The notes under the pieces are model-generated. The model ran no database searches. It was given only the letters and a program-made list of their open reading frames with translations, and had not been told where the DNA came from. This document shows, in pieces, positions 48,988-58,745 of a stretch of DNA of 64,000 bases. Each line of letters starts with the position of its first letter. Position 1 is the stretch's first letter. Location: the NCBI GenBank assembly GCA_051654865.1, contig JBOFYV010000053.1, forward strand, positions 1 to 64,000. Reading direction: 5' to 3'. This DNA comes from JBOFOR01 sp051654865. GTDB taxonomy: Bacteria; Bacillota; Clostridia; Peptostreptococcales; Peptostreptococcaceae. Made by a program: the position numbers and the translations under genes.

Positions 48988-50196
48988 TTAGTGTTCTTTG
49001 ACTGATTTTATAAACATATAGTAACAAGCTATAGTAACAAATAAATAAATTGTCCACGCTCCTTTATATCCAAATCTAGTATCTGCAATAAGACCTGATA
49101 AAAACGGACCGATAGAAGCTCCTAATGTATAAAACATATTGCCAAAACCAAATAAAATAGAATAATTAGTTTTATTTGAAATTTTACTAATTCCAAGAGC
49201 TGGCCAAATAGATGCAATACACATAGTCATACCATAAAAAAATGCAAATAAGTATGCAATAGAAGGTATGTCAGCTAAAAATAACAATATAATACTAAAA
49301 ATACAGATGGTTCCAAATGAAAATAATACCCTTTGGGTATTGTACTTATCAAATATAAATCCTGCTATAATATTTGTTATAAGGCTAACTAGTGCAATGG
49401 TAGAACCTATATTAGCATTGAACTTAAGAGAGTAACCAAGTGTAGATAAATAGGACTGGACATGCTGTTTTATTCCTGCAAAACTAATTCCCATTAAAAA
49501 TAGCCCTATTACTAAAATTATAAAACTAGAAGGCAAGTTTATACTTTTAATAGACTTAAATCTTGTCTTTTTACTTATATTATTGGATGCTTCATATTCA
49601 TTTGATAATTTATAAACTGAAGGTGGTCTCTTAGCAATGAATATACTAATAGGAAGTGATACTATTAGTATTACTATTCCTAAAACTAAGTATACATACT
49701 TATAACTATACTTTTCTAATATATTAGAAACTAACTGCATCCAAATAAAAGTTCCAGTTCCTATACCGGCAAAAACAATTCCCATTACTGATCCTTTTTT
49801 ATTTGGTTCAAACCAATCACTGATCATTGTAGATATAGGTATAGTCGTGATACAACACATACCTATAGATACAATAACACCTATAACATAAAAGGTATAA
49901 ATATGTACTGCAAAGCCATATGAAATATATCCAATCCCAACTAATATAGATCCTATACTCATAATTATTTTTATATTGATTTTATTTATCAAGGCTCCAA
50001 CAATAGGAGAGAATATAGCGATAGTAATTGCACTGATTGTGAATAATAATGAGTATTCGCTTAATGTAAAGTTTCTAGCTGTTGTTACAGGGGCTAATAA
50101 TATAGCACTCACACTATTTACTATACTAAAAACTGTAGCTAATAATATAAATCCACTGATGGCTATTATATACTTATAATTATTGTTATTTTTCAT
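48988..50196 (-). CDS. MFS transporter, oxalate/formate antiporter-like
   Basis: Twelve-helix major facilitator protein of 402 residues. Loop 2-3 (GALINKINIKIIMSIGS) and the central cytoplasmic loop after helix 6 fit the OFA/monocarboxylate branch. ATG 50196 (GGAAGG upstream) removes 14 residues that are unlikely to be translated. The gene follows a DUF1622 gene whose coding region ends 14 bp upstream, and the two may be co-transcribed. Substrate unknown. Confidence 0.87.
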   Translation of the reverse strand: MKNNNNYKYIIAISGFILLATVFSIVNSVSAILLAPVTTARNFTLSEYSLLFTISAITIAIFSPIVGALINKINIKIIMSIGSILVGIGYISYGFAVHIYTFYVIGVIVSIGMCCITTIPISTMISDWFEPNKKGSVMGIVFAGIGTGTFIWMQLVSNILEKYSYKYVYLVLGIVILIVSLPISIFIAKRPPSVYKLSNEYEASNNISKKTRFKSIKSINLPSSFIILVIGLFLMGISFAGIKQHVQSYLSTLGYSLKFNANIGSTIALVSLITNIIAGFIFDKYNTQRVLFSFGTICIFSIILLFLADIPSIAYLFAFFYGMTMCIASIWPALGISKISNKTNYSILFGFGNMFYTLGASIGPFLSGLIADTRFGYKGAWTIYLFVTIACYYMFIKSVKEH

Positions 50197-50209
50197 ACTA
50201 ATACCTTCC

Positions 50210-50554
50210 TTAATGCAATTCAGTTTTATTAGATTCAATCTCTTTATTAAGGAAATAAGAAATTATAGTCCTAATGATAACTAATGCAGCTAAACTTAAA
50301 ATATGATTAACACTAGGGTCTAATATAGATTCTATAATGTCTGCTCCAATTAAAATTTCTAAGCTAAATAGAATATAAGTACCTAAGAAATTTCTAAGAA
50401 TCATAATGCTATTTGTAGCTAACTTTCTATTTTTAGATTTAAATTCTGATTTTAAAAATCCAATGTATTGAACAATTATTCCATATACTATAATAGTTAT
50501 AGCCAAGAAATACAAAACATAAATCAAATATTTTAATATCTGTTCATAACTCAA
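50210..50554 (-). CDS. DUF1622 family membrane protein
   Basis: The 114-residue product has three membrane helices and the DUF1622 core (ATNSIMILRNFLGTYILFSLEIL). The TTG at 50554 with AAGGAC upstream is the best start; the nearby ATG is out of frame. Function unknown. Confidence 0.8.
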   Translation of the reverse strand: MSYEQILKYLIYVLYFLAITIIVYGIIVQYIGFLKSEFKSKNRKLATNSIMILRNFLGTYILFSLEILIGADIIESILDPSVNHILSLAALVIIRTIISYFLNKEIESNKTELH

Positions 50555-50780
50555 TATAATCAGTCCTTTTCTATACTTTGTCTATAGTTTTAACGGTAAA
50601 ATTGTAAATATACTATAATAAATATAAATACAATATAGCTGTTTTAATAAAAATAATAAAATATTAAATAAAAATGTTTTAACATAATTATCTTGGGATA
50701 TATATAGATTATAAATAAATAACAATAAATTTTAAGATAATAAAAATTTATATAAGATATATTATTAGGAGGAATAGAAT

Positions 50781-51326
50781 ATGAAAAAATTTGTTTGTAC
50801 AGTATGTGGATATATACATGAGGGAGAATCTGCACCAGAACTTTGCCCAGTTTGCAAAGTAGGAGCTGAGAAGTTTGAAGAAATGCAAGGTGAAATGATA
50901 TGGGCAGATGAACATAGAATAGGTACTGCACAAGGTGTGGATGAAGAAATATTAGAAGGTCTTAGAGCTAACTTTGTAGGTGAATGTACAGAGGTAGGTA
51001 TGTACTTAGCAATGAGCCGTCAAGCGGATAGAGAAGGTTATCCAGAAGTTGCAGAGGCTTATAGAAGAATAGCGTTTGAAGAAGCAGAACATGCTGCTAA
51101 GTTTGCAGAATTATTAGGTGAAGTAGTAGTAGCAGATACAGAAGCTAACTTAAAAGCTAGAGTAGAGGCAGAGTATGGTGCAACAGAAGGTAAATTAAAA
51201 ATAGCTAAAAAAGCTAAAGAATTAGGATTAGATGCAATACATGATACAGTACATGAAATGTGTAAAGATGAAGCTAGACACGGTAAAGCATTTTTAGGTT
51301 TATTAGAAAGACATTTTACTAAATAA
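50781..51326 (+). CDS. Reverse rubrerythrin
   Basis: The 181-residue product has an N-terminal rubredoxin-like Fe(SCys)4 domain (CTVCGY...CPVCKVG) and a C-terminal four-helix diiron domain with FVGECTEVGMY, FEEAEHAAKF and KDEARHGKAF ligands. This reversed domain order defines reverse rubrerythrin, an NADH-linked peroxide/oxygen-detoxifying protein of clostridia. Strong TTAGGAGGAATAG site and rich codon use suggest high expression. Confidence 0.95.
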   Translation: MKKFVCTVCGYIHEGESAPELCPVCKVGAEKFEEMQGEMIWADEHRIGTAQGVDEEILEGLRANFVGECTEVGMYLAMSRQADREGYPEVAEAYRRIAFEEAEHAAKFAELLGEVVVADTEANLKARVEAEYGATEGKLKIAKKAKELGLDAIHDTVHEMCKDEARHGKAFLGLLERHFTK

Positions 51327-51361
51327 GCTCTCCGATTAAACTTTAATATATATAACCCCAA

Positions 51362-51404
51362 AACAACCTGGATTAATTATAATAATTAATTCAGGTTGTT
51401 TTTA
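51362..51404 (+). terminator. Terminator of rubrerythrin gene
   Basis: Arms AACAACCTG/CAGGTTGTT with an inner ATTAATTA/TAATTAAT stem, then TTTTT. Confidence 0.85.
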
Positions 51405-51495
51405 TTATAAATTAGATAAAGAGTAATCATGTAAGAAAAATTTTAAATAAAATTAAATTTATATTTTAATATACCAGAATATGACATTACTTATG

Positions 51496-51504
51496 TGTTA
51501 TAAT
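51496..51504 (+). promoter_or_regulatory. Extended -10 promoter of the esterase/ATP-grasp unit
   Basis: TGTTATAAT, 37 bp upstream of the esterase ATG. Confidence 0.55.
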
Positions 51505-51541
51505 TTTATACGACAATAATATTTAAAAAGGGGATGATTCA

Positions 51542-52294
51542 ATGAGGATTGATTATTTTAAGGAATATAGTTATTGTTTGAATAGAGATATGGAGTATAA
51601 GGTATATGGTCATAGTGGAAAACCAATATTAGTTTTTCCTGCACAAAATGGTAGATTTTATGATTTTGAAAACTTTAATATGGTATACAGTATAGAGCAT
51701 ATTATAAACAGTGGAAATGTACAACTATTTTGTTGTGATAGCATAGATAAGGAGACTTGGTCTAATGTTACTGGGGACAAGGGGCATAGAATATATATGC
51801 ATGAACAATGGTACTACTATATCGTAAATGAATTGGTTCCAAGGATCCTTGAAATTAATAAAAATAGCAATGGGTATTATGCTAATGGAATATTAACAAC
51901 AGGATGCTCATTAGGAGCAACACATGCCGTTAATTTTATGTTTAGAAGACCAGATATATTTAATGGGTGTATAGGTCTAAGTGGATATTATGATACTGAT
52001 TTTGCTTTTGATAGCTACTGTGATGATTTAGTATATAGAAATTCACCAATTAAATATTTATCAAATATGTCACAGGATCATGAGTTTGTAAATAAATATA
52101 GACAAAATAAAATTATAATATGTTGTGGTAGTGGAGCTTGGGAAGATGAAATGACTTATAGTTTAAATAAGATTAAGAATATACTTGATAGTAAGCATAT
52201 AAATGCATGGGTTGATATATGGGGGGCTGATGTTGACCACGATTGGAACTGGTGGAGAAGTCAATTACCATACTTTATTGAAAATATTATATAA
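51542..52294 (+). CDS. Alpha/beta hydrolase esterase-family protein
   Basis: The 250-residue product has the nucleophile elbow GCSLGATHAV (Ser in the middle) and a C-terminal DHDWNWW block carrying the probable catalytic His; CGSGAWED may supply the acid. It is close to the Fes/esterase-D group by layout. It lies 19 bp before an ATP-grasp ligase and probably acts in the same small pathway, for example transferring or hydrolysing an acyl or peptide ester. Substrate unknown. Confidence 0.82.
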   Translation: MRIDYFKEYSYCLNRDMEYKVYGHSGKPILVFPAQNGRFYDFENFNMVYSIEHIINSGNVQLFCCDSIDKETWSNVTGDKGHRIYMHEQWYYYIVNELVPRILEINKNSNGYYANGILTTGCSLGATHAVNFMFRRPDIFNGCIGLSGYYDTDFAFDSYCDDLVYRNSPIKYLSNMSQDHEFVNKYRQNKIIICCGSGAWEDEMTYSLNKIKNILDSKHINAWVDIWGADVDHDWNWWRSQLPYFIENII

Positions 52295-52313
52295 ATATTA
52301 GGGGGGGAGTTAT

Positions 52314-53504
52314 ATGAATGTTGTATTTATTTCACCACATTTTCCGCTTTATTTTCATAATTTTTGTTCAAGGCTTAAGGATAGAGGGGTAAATGTTTTA
52401 GGAATTGGAGATGCCGATTATAATTTAATTAGCAATGAAACAAAAAACTCAGTAACAGAGTATTATAGAGTATCTAATTTAGAGAACTATCAAGAAGTGG
52501 AAAATGCTTGTAAATTTTATGAAAGTAAGTATGGTAAAATAGATTGGATTGAATCACAGAATGAATATTGGCTAGAAATGGAGGCAACCCTTAGAAGTAA
52601 GTTTAATATAAATACCGGAACAAAAATCGAATATATGTCAGATATGAAATATAAATCAAAAATGAAAAATATTTATAAAAAAGCAGGAATTCCTGTTGCT
52701 AGATATATATCTGTAAAATCTATCGAAACACTAATAGATTTTGCTACTAGTGTTGGATACCCTATAATCGTAAAACCTGATAATGGGGTTGGAGCAAGCT
52801 CTACATATAAGTTAAACAACTATGAGGAAGTGCGCTCTTTCTTTAATCAGCGAAATAGAACTGTTAAATACATAGCTGAAGAATATATTAATGGACATGT
52901 TGAAACATTTGATGGGATTACAGATTCTAATAAAAATATATTAGTGGCCTCGAGTCACATAATGATGAATTCAATAATGGATTGTGTAAATGAAAAGCAG
53001 GAAGCTATTTTTTATTGTCAACCAATAAAAGATAGAGACATTGAAGAAATAGGAAAAAGGGCAGTTAAAGCATTTGATACTAGAAGTCGTTTTTTTCATT
53101 TTGAATTTTTTAGACTAGATGAAGATAAAGAAGGTTTAGGTAAAAAGGGTGATTTAGTAGGCCTTGAAGTTAATATGAGGGCACCAGGGGCATATATGCC
53201 TGATATTATTAATTATACATATGATATAGATGTATATACTATATGGGCAGATATGATAATATACGATAAATCATTTTTTAATATTGATAGAAAATACAAT
53301 GTTGGCTATATAAGTAGAAGGAATGAATTAAAATACAAACATTCTTTAAAAGATATAAAAATTAGATTTAAAGATAAGATTTTGTTTGATGTTAATGTAC
53401 CAAAAGTACTATCAGATGCTATGGGGGATAAGGTTTTATTAGTGAGAAGTAGAGAAGAGAATGAACTATTAGATATGATCAATTTGACAATAGAAAAATT
53501 CTAA
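52314..53504 (+). CDS. ATP-grasp carboxylate-amine ligase
   Basis: The 396-residue product has an N-terminal pre-ATP-grasp domain (VVFISPHFP...GIGDAD) and an ATP-grasp fold. Visible motifs are YPIIVKPDNGVGASSTYKL (ATP-binding Lys/glycine loop), EEYINGHVETFDG and GLEVNMRAPGAYMP, where the Glu and Asn bind Mg. It joins a carboxylate to an amine with ATP. RBS AGGGGGGGAG. The neighbours (esterase upstream, S51-type peptidase downstream) suggest a small peptide-like product; not assignable further. Confidence 0.85.
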   Translation: MNVVFISPHFPLYFHNFCSRLKDRGVNVLGIGDADYNLISNETKNSVTEYYRVSNLENYQEVENACKFYESKYGKIDWIESQNEYWLEMEATLRSKFNINTGTKIEYMSDMKYKSKMKNIYKKAGIPVARYISVKSIETLIDFATSVGYPIIVKPDNGVGASSTYKLNNYEEVRSFFNQRNRTVKYIAEEYINGHVETFDGITDSNKNILVASSHIMMNSIMDCVNEKQEAIFYCQPIKDRDIEEIGKRAVKAFDTRSRFFHFEFFRLDEDKEGLGKKGDLVGLEVNMRAPGAYMPDIINYTYDIDVYTIWADMIIYDKSFFNIDRKYNVGYISRRNELKYKHSLKDIKIRFKDKILFDVNVPKVLSDAMGDKVLLVRSREENELLDMINLTIEKF

Positions 53505-53570
53505 TTTAAGAACTTAATTATAGTAAAAAGGATATAATATTAAGTATGTACTATAATTAGGAGGGACAGA

Positions 53571-54260
53571 ATGATAAACTTATTGCTTAGTTTGTACAAT
53601 TTTGATGAAGATTGGTGCTATGAATCATTAAAAGACATTATAATAAGTGAACATAAAGTATTAGTTGTACCTTTTTCATATGATGATAATTGGTTAAATA
53701 ATGAACTTGATTGGAATAAATATTTTAATAGTAAAAATGGAACTCACTATCAAGAAATTGTAAATCCATTTAAGAGATATGGTATAGTTGAAGATAATAT
53801 AAATTGGCTAAATCAATTTATAGATAGTATTGATTGTATGAAAAATAAAATTGAAGAAAGTGATATCATATTTTTTACGGGAGGATACCCTGATAAAATG
53901 ATGGATAAATTCAAAAAGTATAATTTAGTTAAAGAATTTGAAAAGTTTGATAACATTATAATTGGTTCAAGTGCTGGAGCTATGGTTCAAATAAAAGAGT
54001 TTCATATTTCAAAAGATCAGGATTATAGTGAATATTCATACTGTACTGGTCTTGATATTATTAATAGTTTTGATATTGAAGTTCATTTTACTAACACAGA
54101 AAATCAAAATATAAGTATACTTAGGGCAATTACAGAAAAGAAAAAGCCTGTTTACTCAATAAGTAATAACGGCGCAATTTTAGTAATTGATAAGAAAATA
54201 TACTTGCTTGGTGAGACAATAAAATGGATTGTTCCTGAGCACTGCTATTATACAATATAG
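53571..54260 (+). CDS. Peptidase S51-like (class I glutamine amidotransferase fold) protein
   Basis: The 229-residue product has the S51 signature IIGSSAGAMVQIKE with the nucleophile Ser, and FFTGGYPDKMM earlier. The family includes dipeptidase E and cyanophycinase, which act on Asp-linked peptides. It is separated from the ligase gene by 66 bp with its own AGGAGGGACAG site. It could recycle or mature the product of the ligase; inference only. Confidence 0.82.
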   Translation: MINLLLSLYNFDEDWCYESLKDIIISEHKVLVVPFSYDDNWLNNELDWNKYFNSKNGTHYQEIVNPFKRYGIVEDNINWLNQFIDSIDCMKNKIEESDIIFFTGGYPDKMMDKFKKYNLVKEFEKFDNIIIGSSAGAMVQIKEFHISKDQDYSEYSYCTGLDIINSFDIEVHFTNTENQNISILRAITEKKKPVYSISNNGAILVIDKKIYLLGETIKWIVPEHCYYTI

Positions 54261-54286
54261 GCTCATATCTATTTAAGATATGAGCC
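54260..54286 (+). terminator. Terminator after the S51-like gene
   Basis: Perfect arms GGCTCATATCT/AGATATGAGCC starting at the stop codon, with a T-rich tail. Confidence 0.8.
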
Positions 54287-54296
54287 TTACATATTT

Positions 54297-55079
54297 TTAA
54301 ACTACTACAGACATACCATGCAGTCTATTTTTTATTCTCAGAGCACTGGTAATATTTTTATAAGCATTTGTCATTTGATCTATGTCACAACATTTACCAT
54401 AAATATCCTTTATATACATCATCTTATCTATGTAGAAAGTAAGATTCATAGTACCGTCAGCTATATTAAGTGTACCCGTTACTAAATCCTCTTTTACTAG
54501 TTCTCCATCAATGTTAATTCTCTCTGCAATGATAATAGGTGTTTCACTATAAGATGCATTTAGCTTATATACATTGCTAAACATATTATCCTTCTCATTT
54601 TTCTTTATTATATGATCTTGCTCAGTTAGCTGAAGCGTTAATATCTCAATATGTCCATCAATGTCAGTATATTTTTTTGAATGCTCTAAAATTAAGGCTC
54701 TATTAAGCATTATATGCTCCCTAGACTCTTGTGAATATGTAATTTTTATCATATCTTTAGAATTAGGCACTTTTAAACTTTGATGAATATTGCGTACGCT
54801 AGTGAAGCGTTCAAAGTTCTTTTCTAATTCAAAGTTATATAAATCAGTATTTATAATAGGTAAACTATTACCTGTGTATTCTATTTCAAATTTATATTTA
54901 TTAACCAGATAAAGATATATATATTCATTAGTAACAGCATCTGGTGTATACATATAGTATAAGCTTCCGCCAGCTAATTCTTCCATTGTATTTAACTCTA
55001 ATGCCATTAAATTTATATTATTTGTTCTGCCGATTAATAGTATTTTGGTACCTTTTTTAACATAATAAATGAATTTCAC
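54297..55079 (-). CDS. Hypothetical protein
   Basis: The 260-residue product has no membrane segment or signal peptide. It has repeated strand-rich blocks (IKITYSQESREHIMLNRALI, IIAERINIDGELVKED) and a CC pair (GKCCDID). No family recognised. It is transcribed alone and convergent with the esterase/ligase/peptidase genes. The start is set by the ATG after GGGGGGATTTA. Confidence 0.6.
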   Translation of the reverse strand: MKFIYYVKKGTKILLIGRTNNINLMALELNTMEELAGGSLYYMYTPDAVTNEYIYLYLVNKYKFEIEYTGNSLPIINTDLYNFELEKNFERFTSVRNIHQSLKVPNSKDMIKITYSQESREHIMLNRALILEHSKKYTDIDGHIEILTLQLTEQDHIIKKNEKDNMFSNVYKLNASYSETPIIIAERINIDGELVKEDLVTGTLNIADGTMNLTFYIDKMMYIKDIYGKCCDIDQMTNAYKNITSALRIKNRLHGMSVVV

Positions 55080-55229
55080 TTAAATCCCCCCTAAACAAGT
55101 ATTATTATATAAACTGTAAATTAATTTAGATTATGTAAATAGTTAATGATTAATTATTAAAAGTATATCAATAAATATTTTACAATATCCAATAATATTT
55201 TACAATATTATTAACTTTAATTGGAAAAA

Positions 55230-55255
55230 AAGGACTATGATTAATCATAGCCCTT
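55230..55255 (-). terminator. Terminator of minus-strand MATE gene
   Basis: Minus-strand stem AAGGGCTATGAT/ATCATAGTCCTT followed by T residues; overlaps the stop codon. Confidence 0.8.
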
Positions 55256-56612
55256 AGTTATTTACAACTGTATTACATTCTATTTCATTAGAAAGATATT
55301 TAACTTTCTTTTTATAATCAATTAATAATGGTATAATAGCAGCAATCCATGCTATAGGTCCAGCAATACAAATTGCCAAATATCCAATTACAGAGGGTAA
55401 TGTAAAAGCAACAATACTACGTGCTACTAGTTCACAAACACCAGCCATCATCGGCACAAATGTATGTCCCATACCTTGAAGAGCATTTCTATATATAAAT
55501 ATTAAACTAAGTGGTATAAAGAAAAATGCTTCTATTGATAAATATTGTTTTGCATATGATAGAACTTTAGGATCTGAGCCTGATACAAACAATCTAACAA
55601 TAGATTCACCGAAAATAGTAAGTATAATTCCAGCAACGATACCTATCAAAATATTTATCATCGTACATTTTCTAACCCCATCTTTAATACGATCAATATT
55701 TCCGGCACCTAAATTTTGTGCTACATAAGTTGCCATTGTAACTCCAAAAGTAACACTTGGCTGCATAGCAAATTGTTCTACTTTTATAGCCGCAGTATTC
55801 GCTGCAACAACTGAGGAACCAAATGAATTAATAGCACCTTGAAGTATAATAGTTCCAATTGCTGTTATAGAAAATTGCAATGACATAGGAATAGCTATTG
55901 ATAAATGCCTTTTACAAATTTCTTTATCTAACTTTAAATGTCTTTTGCTTAGTTTTAATATTGGAAATTTTTTAGAAGTGTATATTAAGCATAATAATCC
56001 AGAAACGCCTTGCGATATAATAGTAGCTAGAGCAGCTGAAGATACACCCATTTTAAAGATAATTATAAAAACTAAGTCTAATACTACATTAAGAATACAT
56101 GCTATTATTAAGAAATATAATGGTGTTTTACTATCTCCAAGAGCACGTAATATAGTAGACATAGTATTATAAAAAAACGTAGCAGAAATTCCAGTAAATA
56201 TTACTATTAGATAGCTATATGCATCGTTCATTATATCACGTGGCGTTTTTATTAGCATTAAAAGTGGTTTTGCTGCCATAATACTAATAAATGTTATTAT
56301 AATAGTAGCAATTACAGAAAGCATAACTGCATTTCCAGTAGCATATTTTACACCTTCTTCATCATTGGCGCCAAATCTTTGTGAGATTAAAACAGAAAAT
56401 CCTGAACTAAGCCCCATTACAAATCCCATAACTAAAAACGTTAAAGATCCGGTTGAACCCACTGCTGCAAGCGACTTTACCCCTAAAAATCTACCAACAA
56501 TTATAGTATCTGCCATACTATAAAACTGTTGGAATACATTTCCTACAAGGAGTGGTATAGAAAATAATAAAATTAATTTTACTGGATTACCAGTAGTCAT
56601 ATCTTTGGTCAT
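55254..56612 (-). CDS. MATE family efflux transporter (NorM/DinF-like)
   Basis: The 452-residue protein has twelve membrane helices (LILLFSIPLLVGNVFQQFYSMADTIIVG). RBS AGGGGGATATT. It is the third MATE in the window; no regulator is adjacent, and it is divergent from the first DegV gene. Confidence 0.92.
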   Translation of the reverse strand: MTKDMTTGNPVKLILLFSIPLLVGNVFQQFYSMADTIIVGRFLGVKSLAAVGSTGSLTFLVMGFVMGLSSGFSVLISQRFGANDEEGVKYATGNAVMLSVIATIIITFISIMAAKPLLMLIKTPRDIMNDAYSYLIVIFTGISATFFYNTMSTILRALGDSKTPLYFLIIACILNVVLDLVFIIIFKMGVSSAALATIISQGVSGLLCLIYTSKKFPILKLSKRHLKLDKEICKRHLSIAIPMSLQFSITAIGTIILQGAINSFGSSVVAANTAAIKVEQFAMQPSVTFGVTMATYVAQNLGAGNIDRIKDGVRKCTMINILIGIVAGIILTIFGESIVRLFVSGSDPKVLSYAKQYLSIEAFFFIPLSLIFIYRNALQGMGHTFVPMMAGVCELVARSIVAFTLPSVIGYLAICIAGPIAWIAAIIPLLIDYKKKVKYLSNEIECNTVVNN

Positions 56613-56777
56613 AATATCCCCCTTATTAAGTTTTTTAATATATTCATCTACTTAGGATAGCACTATGTGCCTCTATATACAATATATATATTTTTTTTTA
56701 TTAAAAATACTTTATAAAAAGTTTTTGATAAAAAACTACAATTCAGTCAAAAATATTTTATATTAAAACATCATTCG

Positions 56778-56786
56778 TGTTATAAT
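56778..56786 (+). promoter_or_regulatory. Extended -10 promoter of the degV pair
   Basis: TGTTATAAT, 60 bp upstream of the first DegV ATG. Confidence 0.55.
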
Positions 56787-56846
56787 TGTATTTATGTTTA
56801 TAAATTTTAAACAAGAGATATTAAAACAAATCTGAGAGGATATACT

Positions 56847-57692
56847 ATGAAAAACAACAATATAAAAATTATATGTGATGGAATATCCAATATATCATAC
56901 TCTTTAGCTAAAGAGTATGATATAGATATAATTCCTATAACGCTTATAGTTGATGGAAATGAATTTAAAGAAAATGAAATAACGCACGAAGAATTTTATG
57001 AACTGATGAAAAAATCAAAAGATATGCCAAAAACATCTCAACCTACTTATATAGAATTTAAAGAAGTTTTTGATAAATATACGAAAGAGGGTAAAACTAT
57101 ACTTTATATAGCAGGCTCATCAAAATCATCAGGTACTTATCAATCAGGTGTCTTCGCTAGTAGGGATGTAGAAGGAGACGTTCATATATTTGATTCTATG
57201 TCTATATCTTTTGGATGTGGTATGCTTGTGCTTTATGCTGCTAGAATGGTTAAAGAAGGTAAAAACTTAGATGAAATATTAAAAAAACTAGAGGAATTAA
57301 GAGAAAGAGTCTTTGTATCGATGTCTGTAAACTCATTAGACTACTTACAAAAAGGTGGTAGAATATCTAATGGTAAGGCATTTATAGCTAATATGTTAAA
57401 TATTAGACCTATGCTAACAGTAAAAGATGGACTTATATTCCAAGAAGGACAAGTTAGAGGAAATAAGAGAATAATTCCAGAAATAATAAAATATACAAAA
57501 GAAGCTTGTGGATCTGATTTTAGCAATAAAACAATTGCTATTGGTTGTGGAGATAATCTAGAAGAAAGAGCAAGACTGAAAGATTTAGTTATAAAAGAAT
57601 TTAATCCTAAAGAAATAATAGAGATAACTATAAATCCACCAATGTGCTCTCACTCTGGACCAGGTTTTATAGGACTTACATGTTTTAAATAG
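56847..57692 (+). CDS. DegV family fatty-acid-binding protein 1
   Basis: The 281-residue product has DegV motifs: KTSQP (lipid head-group loop), YIAGSSKSSGTYQSG, SMSISFGCG, the VNSLDYLQKGGRIS core and the C-terminal HSGPGFIG. The family binds a fatty acid and in some bacteria presents it to fatty acid kinase FakA; no FakA gene is in this window. It forms a tandem with a close paralogue 19 bp downstream. Confidence 0.92.
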   Translation: MKNNNIKIICDGISNISYSLAKEYDIDIIPITLIVDGNEFKENEITHEEFYELMKKSKDMPKTSQPTYIEFKEVFDKYTKEGKTILYIAGSSKSSGTYQSGVFASRDVEGDVHIFDSMSISFGCGMLVLYAARMVKEGKNLDEILKKLEELRERVFVSMSVNSLDYLQKGGRISNGKAFIANMLNIRPMLTVKDGLIFQEGQVRGNKRIIPEIIKYTKEACGSDFSNKTIAIGCGDNLEERARLKDLVIKEFNPKEIIEITINPPMCSHSGPGFIGLTCFK

Positions 57693-57711
57693 AAATAAGG
57701 GAGTTAATAAT

Positions 57712-58563
57712 ATGAGCAATATAAAAATAATATGTGAAACAATGAATGATTTACCAGATGGATTATTAGATATATATCCAGAAATAGAAGTATTGCCAGT
57801 AACTATAGTATTTGAAGGCAAAGAATATAAGGCAGGAGTAGACTTAGATACGAATGAATTTTACAAAATGTTAAGAACATCTGAAAGTATGCCATCAACT
57901 TCACAAGTAACATATGCTACTTTTAAAGATATATTTGATAAACACCTTAAAGAAGGCAAGAAAATATTGTATATGGCAGGATCTTCCGCGGCATCTGGAA
58001 CATATCAGTCTGCTATGATCGCTAAGAATGATATAGAAAGTGATGATATATATATTTTTGATACTTTTGGAGTATCTTTAGCTGGAGGATTACTAATAGA
58101 ACAAGCTGCAAAATTATCAAGTGAAGGTCATGATATAGACTTTATAATAAATAAATTAGAAGAGTATAAAGAAAAAGTACACATATATTTCTCTGTAGAC
58201 TCATTAGACTACTTACAAAAAGGAGGAAGAATATCTGGTACTAAAGCTGCAATAGGAACTCTTCTTAATATAAAACCTATTCTTAAAATTGAGGATGGAT
58301 TGGTAAAGCAAAAAGGTCAAGTAAGAGGAAGTAAAAAAATAATGCCTGCTCTTATAACTGAAATAAAAAAAGAAGTTGGTGATGATTGTACTAATAAAGA
58401 TATATATATAGGATATGGAGATGATTTGTCTATAAGAGATGAATTTATTGACAGAGTAAAAAAAGAATTATCACCAAGAAATGTATACACTTTCCAAATT
58501 GGATCATGTGTAGCATGCCATTCAGGTCCAAATGTATTTGGTATAGGTTGCTTAAATATATAA
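57712..58563 (+). CDS. DegV family fatty-acid-binding protein 2
   Basis: The 283-residue paralogue of the upstream gene has the same blocks (STSQVTYATFKD, MAGSSAASGTYQSA, VDSLDYLQKGGRIS, CVACHSGPNVFG). The divergence in the pocket-lining segments suggests a different fatty-acid preference. It is followed by the large hairpin at 58650. Confidence 0.92.
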   Translation: MSNIKIICETMNDLPDGLLDIYPEIEVLPVTIVFEGKEYKAGVDLDTNEFYKMLRTSESMPSTSQVTYATFKDIFDKHLKEGKKILYMAGSSAASGTYQSAMIAKNDIESDDIYIFDTFGVSLAGGLLIEQAAKLSSEGHDIDFIINKLEEYKEKVHIYFSVDSLDYLQKGGRISGTKAAIGTLLNIKPILKIEDGLVKQKGQVRGSKKIMPALITEIKKEVGDDCTNKDIYIGYGDDLSIRDEFIDRVKKELSPRNVYTFQIGSCVACHSGPNVFGIGCLNI

Positions 58564-58649
58564 AAGTTGATTTAAAAAACACTATATTTAATATTACCGG
58601 GTTCACTTTAGAGATGCAACTTTTAAAATAACGACCGAAATCACAGAAT

Positions 58650-58714
58650 AAATTTAGTTATAGCAACAAAACCACAGATGTAATATTTGTGGTTTTGTTG
58701 CTATAACTAGATTT
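58650..58714 (+). terminator. Very long hairpin, terminator or relic element
   Basis: A 22-bp perfect stem runs from 58655-58676 (TAGTTATAGCAACAAAACC...) to 58688-58709, around an 11-base loop. It extends outward by AAATT/GATTT-type pairs with one wobble and is followed by a T-rich tract. It is much longer than the other terminators here and borders a region of decayed genes. Confidence 0.7.
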
Positions 58715-58745
58715 AAATAATATTTTTTATAAAAAATATTCTGCA

